Shown here piece after piece: positions 59,969 to 64,000 of a DNA stretch of 64,000 bases. The first letter of the stretch is position 1, and every line of letters starts with the position of its first letter. A model generated the notes under the pieces. That model made no database searches, was not told the DNA's origin, and saw only the letters and a program-made list of their open reading frames with translations. Source of the stretch: an uncultured Clostridia bacterium (GTDB taxonomy: Bacteria; Bacillota; Clostridia; TANB77; CAG-508); contig CALXXZ010000005.1 in NCBI GenBank assembly GCA_944392805.1, positions 57,119 through 121,118 of the forward strand, in the 5' to 3' direction. A program made the translations under genes and the position numbers.

Positions 59969-61505
59969 GCAATCTACAAATCAGGTTGGAATAGTAAAAA
60001 AGAGAAGAGTTGCTGCATATGCCAGAGTTTCAACAGACCAAGAAGAACAATTAACAAGTTATGAGGCACAGGTCGATTATTATACCAATTATATAAAATC
60101 AAGAGATGATTGGGAATTTGTAGATGTTTATACTGATGAAGGAATAAGTGGAACTTCAACCAAACATCGTGAAGGATTTAATAAAATGGTTAAATCGGCA
60201 TTAGATGGTAACATTGATTTAATCATCACAAAGTCTGTTTCAAGATTTGCTAGAAATACTGTAGATAGCTTAACAACCATAAGAAAACTAAAAGATATAG
60301 GATGTGAATGTTATTTTGAAAAAGAAAACATCTGGACATTTGATGGTAAGGGAGAATTGTTGCTTACAATAATGAGTTCATTAGCTCAAGAAGAAAGTAG
60401 ATCCATATCAGAGAATGTCAAATGGGGACACAGGAAAAGATTTGCCGATGGTAAAGTATCAGTGCCATTTAATAATTTCCTAGGCTATAAAAAAGGAGAA
60501 GATGGAAACCTTGTTATTGATGAAGAACAAGCAATGATTGTAAAAAGGATATATCGTGAATTTTTATCAGGGGCATCATCTGTTGCTATTGCAAAGGGAC
60601 TAACAAATGATGGAATAGAGACTCCAGGACATAAACAAAAATGGTATGCTACAACTGTTAGGAGTATTCTTACCAACGAAAAATATAAAGGAGATGCGTT
60701 ACTTCAAAAGCATTATACTGTTGATTTCTTAACTAAAAAGCAAAAAATAAATAATGGAGAGGTACAACAATACTATGTTGAAAATAACCATCCAGCGATT
60801 ATAGAACCAGATGTATTTGAGATGGTAAGATTAGAAATTGATAGACGATTAATGCTTAAGGGTAAGTATAGTGGAACTGATATTTTGACAGCGAAGATTA
60901 GATGTGGAGAATGTGGTGGTAACTATGGAGCTAAAGTATGGCATTCAAATGATAAGTATAGAAGGGTAATGTATCAATGCAATAGTAAATACTCTGGAAA
61001 AGAGAAATGTAAAACACCCGCAATAAGGTCTGAAGATATCGAAAGCAGATTTGTAAATGTAGTTAATATATTAATTGAAAGTAAAGATGAGATAATTTCA
61101 AATTTAGAAAAAGTACTTGATAAGATATGTAACAAAAAAGAATTGCTAGAAGAAAAAGAAAAATTGGAAAATAGCCTAACGGAACAAGTAGAAAAAATAC
61201 AAGACCTAATCGATATAAATTCTAGAGTAGCACAAAATCAAGAAAAATATAAAAAAGAATATGATGCCTTAATAAAAAACTATGATGAAACTAAATGCAA
61301 GTTTGAACAACTAGAAATTAAATTATCTCAACAAGCAGCTAAGCATCAGATGATAAAAGATTACATTAATACTTTAAAGAAACAAGAAAAGCTTTTGACA
61401 AAATTTGATGGTTTGGTTTGGGGAAGTTTGCTAGAAAGTGCGACAATTAAAGATAAGGATGTCATAGTATTTAGATTTAAAGATGGAACAGAAATAAATG
61501 GATAA
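59928..61505 (+). CDS. Large serine recombinase 2 (integrase-like with coiled coil)
   Basis: With the start at 59928 (GGAGGGAG upstream) the protein has 525 residues. The catalytic Ser35 is in AYARVSTD, followed by VYTDEGISGTS and TKSVSRFARNTVDSL. The recombinase domain and a zinc ribbon (CGECGGNYGAK ... CNSKYSGKEKC) are intact. A long coiled coil at about 385-490 is the subunit-contact motif that controls integration direction in phage integrases. It is the last gene of the element. A terminator follows 20 bases later. Confidence 0.95.
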   Translation: MTKKVTTIPALLNKQSTNQVGIVKKRRVAAYARVSTDQEEQLTSYEAQVDYYTNYIKSRDDWEFVDVYTDEGISGTSTKHREGFNKMVKSALDGNIDLIITKSVSRFARNTVDSLTTIRKLKDIGCECYFEKENIWTFDGKGELLLTIMSSLAQEESRSISENVKWGHRKRFADGKVSVPFNNFLGYKKGEDGNLVIDEEQAMIVKRIYREFLSGASSVAIAKGLTNDGIETPGHKQKWYATTVRSILTNEKYKGDALLQKHYTVDFLTKKQKINNGEVQQYYVENNHPAIIEPDVFEMVRLEIDRRLMLKGKYSGTDILTAKIRCGECGGNYGAKVWHSNDKYRRVMYQCNSKYSGKEKCKTPAIRSEDIESRFVNVVNILIESKDEIISNLEKVLDKICNKKELLEEKEKLENSLTEQVEKIQDLIDINSRVAQNQEKYKKEYDALIKNYDETKCKFEQLEIKLSQQAAKHQMIKDYINTLKKQEKLLTKFDGLVWGSLLESATIKDKDVIVFRFKDGTEING

Positions 61506-61524
61506 AATTATTTAATAAATTTTT

Positions 61525-61553
61525 AGGGCAAATGTGAAAATTTGCTCTTTTTG
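61525..61553 (+). terminator. Terminator at the right end of the element
   Basis: AGGGCAAAT at 61525-61533 pairs with ATTTGCTCT at 61540-61548 (one wobble), then a T-run. A TATAAT at 61557-61562 just after it may belong to the next gene, though no good -35 is present. Confidence 0.8.
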
Positions 61554-61602
61554 TGTTATAATATGCTTACAGATAAATAGTAATTTGTAGAGGAGGTATT
61601 GT

Positions 61603-61800
61603 ATGTTAATTACAGGAATTTTAATTACAATAGTTGCAATTTTTATGTTATTAGTTCCTCAATTTTTTATGAAGCTTAAAAGCCCTAGAATCCCAGATAG
61701 ATTGTTAAAAAGTCCTAAAATGAAAATTGTTCTTAGAGTATGGGGTGGCATTTTTGTAATAGTTGGAATTTTATTAATTATTTTCTCAACTATTCAATAA
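61603..61800 (+). CDS. Small two-span membrane protein
   Basis: The 65-residue protein has hydrophobic segments at about 1-20 and 44-62 joined by a basic loop (KLKSPRIPDRLLKSPKMK). AGAGGAGG precedes the start. No family is recognised. It looks chromosomal rather than phage-like. Confidence 0.7.
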   Translation: MLITGILITIVAIFMLLVPQFFMKLKSPRIPDRLLKSPKMKIVLRVWGGIFVIVGILLIIFSTIQ

Positions 61801-61841
61801 CAAATTTTAATGAAAGTAGTTATATTGGGAGTTAAAATTAG

Positions 61842-62918
61842 ATGAAAAAGAGAAGATTGAACATTTTTGCGATAATTGTAATCATAATAATTTTTTTATA
61901 TTTTATATATAATTTTATTAGTGGAATTATATATAAAAATAAGATGAAAGAGATTAGTCAATATACTTCTAGGCAAATGATAAATTATACCTTAAATAAT
62001 AATGAAAACGCAATTGTATCGGTAGCTATATATGATGAAAATGGTATTACTTATAATGTATATGGTGCAGAATATAATTTGAATTATGATTATGAGATAG
62101 GTTCAATTACTAAAACTTTTACAGCAATGTTAGTTTCTAAAGCAATAGAAGAAGGAAAAATAAATTTAGATGATAACATTTCAAACTATTTAGAACTTGA
62201 AAATAGATATTATCCAACAATAAAAAGAATAATTACACATACTTCAGGATTTAAACCATATTATTTAAGCTTTCAGAAAATCAAAAACTACTTTGCTGGA
62301 GAAAATGATTTCTATAATATTTCAAAAGAACAAATATTGAAAGAATTAAATAAAACAAAGTTGGAAGATAAAGATTATAATTTTAATTACTCGAACTTTG
62401 GAGTTTCAACATTAGGATTAGTATTGGAAAAAGTATATAATAAAAACTATAATGAATTATTAGAAGAATATTTAAAGCAACTAGATATGAATAATACAAC
62501 TATTGCAACAGGAACAGGTAATTTAAGTGGATATTGGAAATGGAATGAAAATGATGGATATATTCCAGCAGGGGCAATAATTTCTAACATTGAAGATATG
62601 TCAAAATATTTAGAAACACTAATTACATCTGATGAAAATTATGTAATAAGAACACAAGAAGCATTAAAAGAAGTGAATGCAAAAAATGACATTTATAGTA
62701 TGTTTGATGTAAATGTGGATAATGTTGGTATAACTTGGATGATAGACAACAAAAATGATATTATTTGGCATAATGGATCTACTACAAATTTTAATAGTTA
62801 TATTGGATTTAACAGAGAAAAGAAAGTTGGAGTTGTGATTTTATCAAACATATCTCCACAAAAAGATGTTAATATGACTTTAATAGGAAATAGAATAATG
62901 CATGAACTATTATATTAG
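61842..62918 (+). CDS. Membrane-anchored serine hydrolase (beta-lactamase class C / PBP-like)
   Basis: In this 358-residue protein an N-terminal hydrophobic anchor (about 8-31) follows a basic KKRR start. The active-site set is complete: Ser88-x-x-Lys91 (SITK), Tyr183-Ser-Asn185 (YSN) and IWHNGS as the HxG third motif. The family includes D,D-peptidases, esterases and wall hydrolases; resistance to antibiotics is not implied. Ribosome site spacing is loose (GGGAG). It is flanked by small membrane genes in the same direction. Confidence 0.9.
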   Translation: MKKRRLNIFAIIVIIIIFLYFIYNFISGIIYKNKMKEISQYTSRQMINYTLNNNENAIVSVAIYDENGITYNVYGAEYNLNYDYEIGSITKTFTAMLVSKAIEEGKINLDDNISNYLELENRYYPTIKRIITHTSGFKPYYLSFQKIKNYFAGENDFYNISKEQILKELNKTKLEDKDYNFNYSNFGVSTLGLVLEKVYNKNYNELLEEYLKQLDMNNTTIATGTGNLSGYWKWNENDGYIPAGAIISNIEDMSKYLETLITSDENYVIRTQEALKEVNAKNDIYSMFDVNVDNVGITWMIDNKNDIIWHNGSTTNFNSYIGFNREKKVGVVILSNISPQKDVNMTLIGNRIMHELLY

Positions 62919-62978
62919 TCAATGCAGCTAATTGAAATTAATTTTTAAGATAATATAAAGTAGAAGGGAAAATTTAAA

Positions 62979-63182
62979 ATGAACAAACTTAAAACTGGAA
63001 TTTCCTTAATAATATTAGGAAATATATTATATTTATCATATATATTTTTTACTAGTAATGAAACAAGTTCGTTTGGAGAATTTACAAAAGGATTATTACT
63101 AGGATTATCAGTAGGTACTAATTTAGTAGGAATAATATTATCAATTATTTATGTAGCAAAAGAGAAAAAAGAAAAAGAATAA
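62979..63182 (+). CDS. Small two-span membrane protein
   Basis: The 67 residues have hydrophobic segments at about 7-27 and 37-58 and a lysine-rich C-terminus (KEKKEKE). GAAGGG lies upstream. No family is recognised. Confidence 0.65.
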   Translation: MNKLKTGISLIILGNILYLSYIFFTSNETSSFGEFTKGLLLGLSVGTNLVGIILSIIYVAKEKKEKE

Positions 63183-63210
63183 ATTTTCGATATAATTTGG
63201 AGGTGAAAAG

Positions 63211-63366
63211 ATGTATAAAACAGTTGTTATAGAGTATTCGCCAAAGACAGATAATATGGCACAAAAAGTAGAAGAAAAAGCAAATGAAATGCTACAAGAA
63301 GGGTATGAGTTAATTACTATGTCAATTACAGGAACAGCAAAAGCAATTTTAGTATTTAAAAAGTAA
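63211..63366 (+). CDS. Small DUF4177-like protein (51 residues)
   Basis: This short gene of 51 residues has a good GGAGGTG ribosome site. MYKTVVIEYSPKTDNMAQKVEEKANEMLQEGYELITMSI followed by TAKAILVFKK has the strand-helix-strand form of DUF4177: a basic N-terminal strand, one helix with the EGYELI turn, and a last strand. It starts 28 bases after the previous gene. Confidence 0.75.
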   Translation: MYKTVVIEYSPKTDNMAQKVEEKANEMLQEGYELITMSITGTAKAILVFKK

Positions 63367-63384
63367 GTAAAAAAAGGAGTTTCT

Positions 63385-63921
63385 ATGAATAGTATTATAG
63401 TATATGGTTCTCATTATGGAACAACAAAACAATATGCAGAAGAACTTTCAAAAAGAACTAATATAAAAGTAATTTCTTTTAAGAAGATTAATCAGCAAAT
63501 AAATGATTATGATAATATTATTTATTTAGGCGGTTTGTATGCTGGTGGAGTATTAGGAATGTCAAAAACACTAAAAAAATTAAATAATATTTCAAACAAA
63601 AAGATTATTATTGCAACAGTTGGTCTTTCAGATCCAACAGATGAAGTAAATAAAAATAATATAAGGAATAATATAAAGAATCAAATAACAAAAGAAGTTT
63701 TTGAAAAAGCGAAAATATTTCATTTAAGAGGTAGAATAGATTATTCAGAATTAAACTTTGCTCATAAAACTATGATGAAATTGCTATATAATGCAGTTAA
63801 GAGTCTACCAGAGGAGAAACAATCAGCTGAAGATAGAGCAGTAATAGAAACTTATAATAAGAAGGTCAATTTTATTGATTTTTCGAGTCTAGATAAAATA
63901 ATTACTGAAGTACAAAAATAA
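63385..63921 (+). CDS. Flavodoxin-like (menaquinone-dependent protoporphyrinogen oxidase-type) protein
   Basis: The 178 residues form a flavodoxin fold: IIVYGSHYGTTKQYAEELSK is the FMN phosphate loop, and DNIIYLGGLYAGGVLG is the second FMN-binding loop. The middle helices resemble the HemG/flavodoxin_5 group; FHLRGRIDYSELNFAHKTMMKLL is typical. It probably carries electrons with bound FMN. AAAGGAG lies upstream, and a terminator follows. Confidence 0.85.
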   Translation: MNSIIVYGSHYGTTKQYAEELSKRTNIKVISFKKINQQINDYDNIIYLGGLYAGGVLGMSKTLKKLNNISNKKIIIATVGLSDPTDEVNKNNIRNNIKNQITKEVFEKAKIFHLRGRIDYSELNFAHKTMMKLLYNAVKSLPEEKQSAEDRAVIETYNKKVNFIDFSSLDKIITEVQK

Positions 63922-63943
63922 AGACAAATTACATGTATACTTT

Positions 63944-63978
63944 TAGATGTAAATAATTAAGTTTACATCTAATTTTTT
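63944..63978 (+). terminator. Terminator after the flavodoxin-like gene
   Basis: TAGATGTAAA at 63944-63953 pairs with TTTACATCTA at 63962-63971, followed by a T-run. Confidence 0.85.
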
Positions 63979-64000
63979 TGGTTGTAAAATTATTTACAAA

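Noticed and set aside
61842-62918. Antibiotic-resistance beta-lactamase
   Set aside because: The SxxK, YSN and HxG motifs define the broad serine-hydrolase group; an uncleaved membrane anchor and chromosomal setting do not indicate resistance.
15301-62950. Possible att core TGCAGTTAATTG (15308-15319) versus TGCAGCTAATTG (near 62924)
   Set aside because: One mismatch in an AT-rich 12-mer, and the right copy lies beyond chromosomal-looking genes far from the recombinase; chance is likely.
1-64000. tRNA, rRNA, CRISPR array or insertion sequence
   Set aside because: No cloverleaf with intact CCA-proximal arms, no rRNA-like block, no regularly spaced repeats, and no transposase gene were seen on reading; a covariance search could still find a degenerate tRNA.

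Overview
The window is very AT-rich DNA from a low-GC Gram-positive bacterium, most likely a gut-type member of the Clostridia. The signs are AGA/ATA-rich codon use, strong AGGAGG-type ribosome binding sites, GatAB-type tRNA amidation, a radA-disA pair, a TagO-type cell-wall transferase and a short manganese pyrophosphatase. No rRNA or tRNA gene was seen.

Layout. Bases 1-15200 are ordinary chromosome: the end of a HAD nucleotidase, gatA-gatB, radA-disA, a membrane-anchored cyclophilin, rpsT, an OB-fold protein, rpiB, tagO, hslO, ppaC, a secreted SH3/NlpC endopeptidase and comEC. The comEC frame stops just where its metallo-beta-lactamase domain should begin. Bases 15200 to about 61550 look like one integrated element of roughly 46 kb. 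Its left arm (15466-23986) is a restriction/defence island. Rightward genes encode a small HTH protein and three DNA methyltransferases. A convergent leftward operon encodes an unknown protein, a 919-residue SF1 helicase, a small XRE regulator and a nuclease-like protein.

From 24452 a complete HK97-type siphovirus follows. The early and replication genes are a sigma-like regulator, a DUF2800 nuclease, a DUF2815 ssDNA-binding protein, a family A DNA polymerase, a D5/P4-type primase-helicase, a VRR-NUC protein and a SNF2 helicase, with a repeat-rich candidate origin next to the primase. Then come a DUF1492 late regulator, an HNH endonuclease and the terminase small subunit. A cargo cassette sits between the terminase subunits: a minimal SAM synthetase, two more DNA methyltransferases, DUF4314, an amidoligase, a gamma-glutamylcyclotransferase and a zinc ribbon. 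The terminase large subunit, portal, ClpP-like protease, capsid, connectors, tail proteins (with a canonical -1 frameshift site in the tail chaperone), tape measure, tail tip, holin and lysin follow. The lysogeny/integration end (56828-61505) has an XRE regulator, an HTH/zinc-finger protein and two tandem large serine recombinases. Bases 61603-64000 carry a serine hydrolase, small membrane proteins, a DUF4177-like protein and a flavodoxin-like protein, and look chromosomal.

How it fits together. The phage carries genes for its own replication, packaging, head, tail, lysis and integration. It also carries five DNA methyltransferases and a SAM synthetase, which could make it largely independent of host methylation. 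The most notable unexplained structure is a 33-bp promoter-like repeat. It occurs three times in direct form and once in a diverged inverted form, each time directly in front of an accessory or integration gene: DUF4314, the amidoligase, the first recombinase and an unknown leftward gene. This suggests a small co-regulated regulon inside the prophage. The other main candidate for an undescribed system is the eight-gene defence island. Its helicase has about 500 N-terminal residues I cannot assign, its nuclease-like protein has two possible catalytic sites, and its leading gene is unrecognised.
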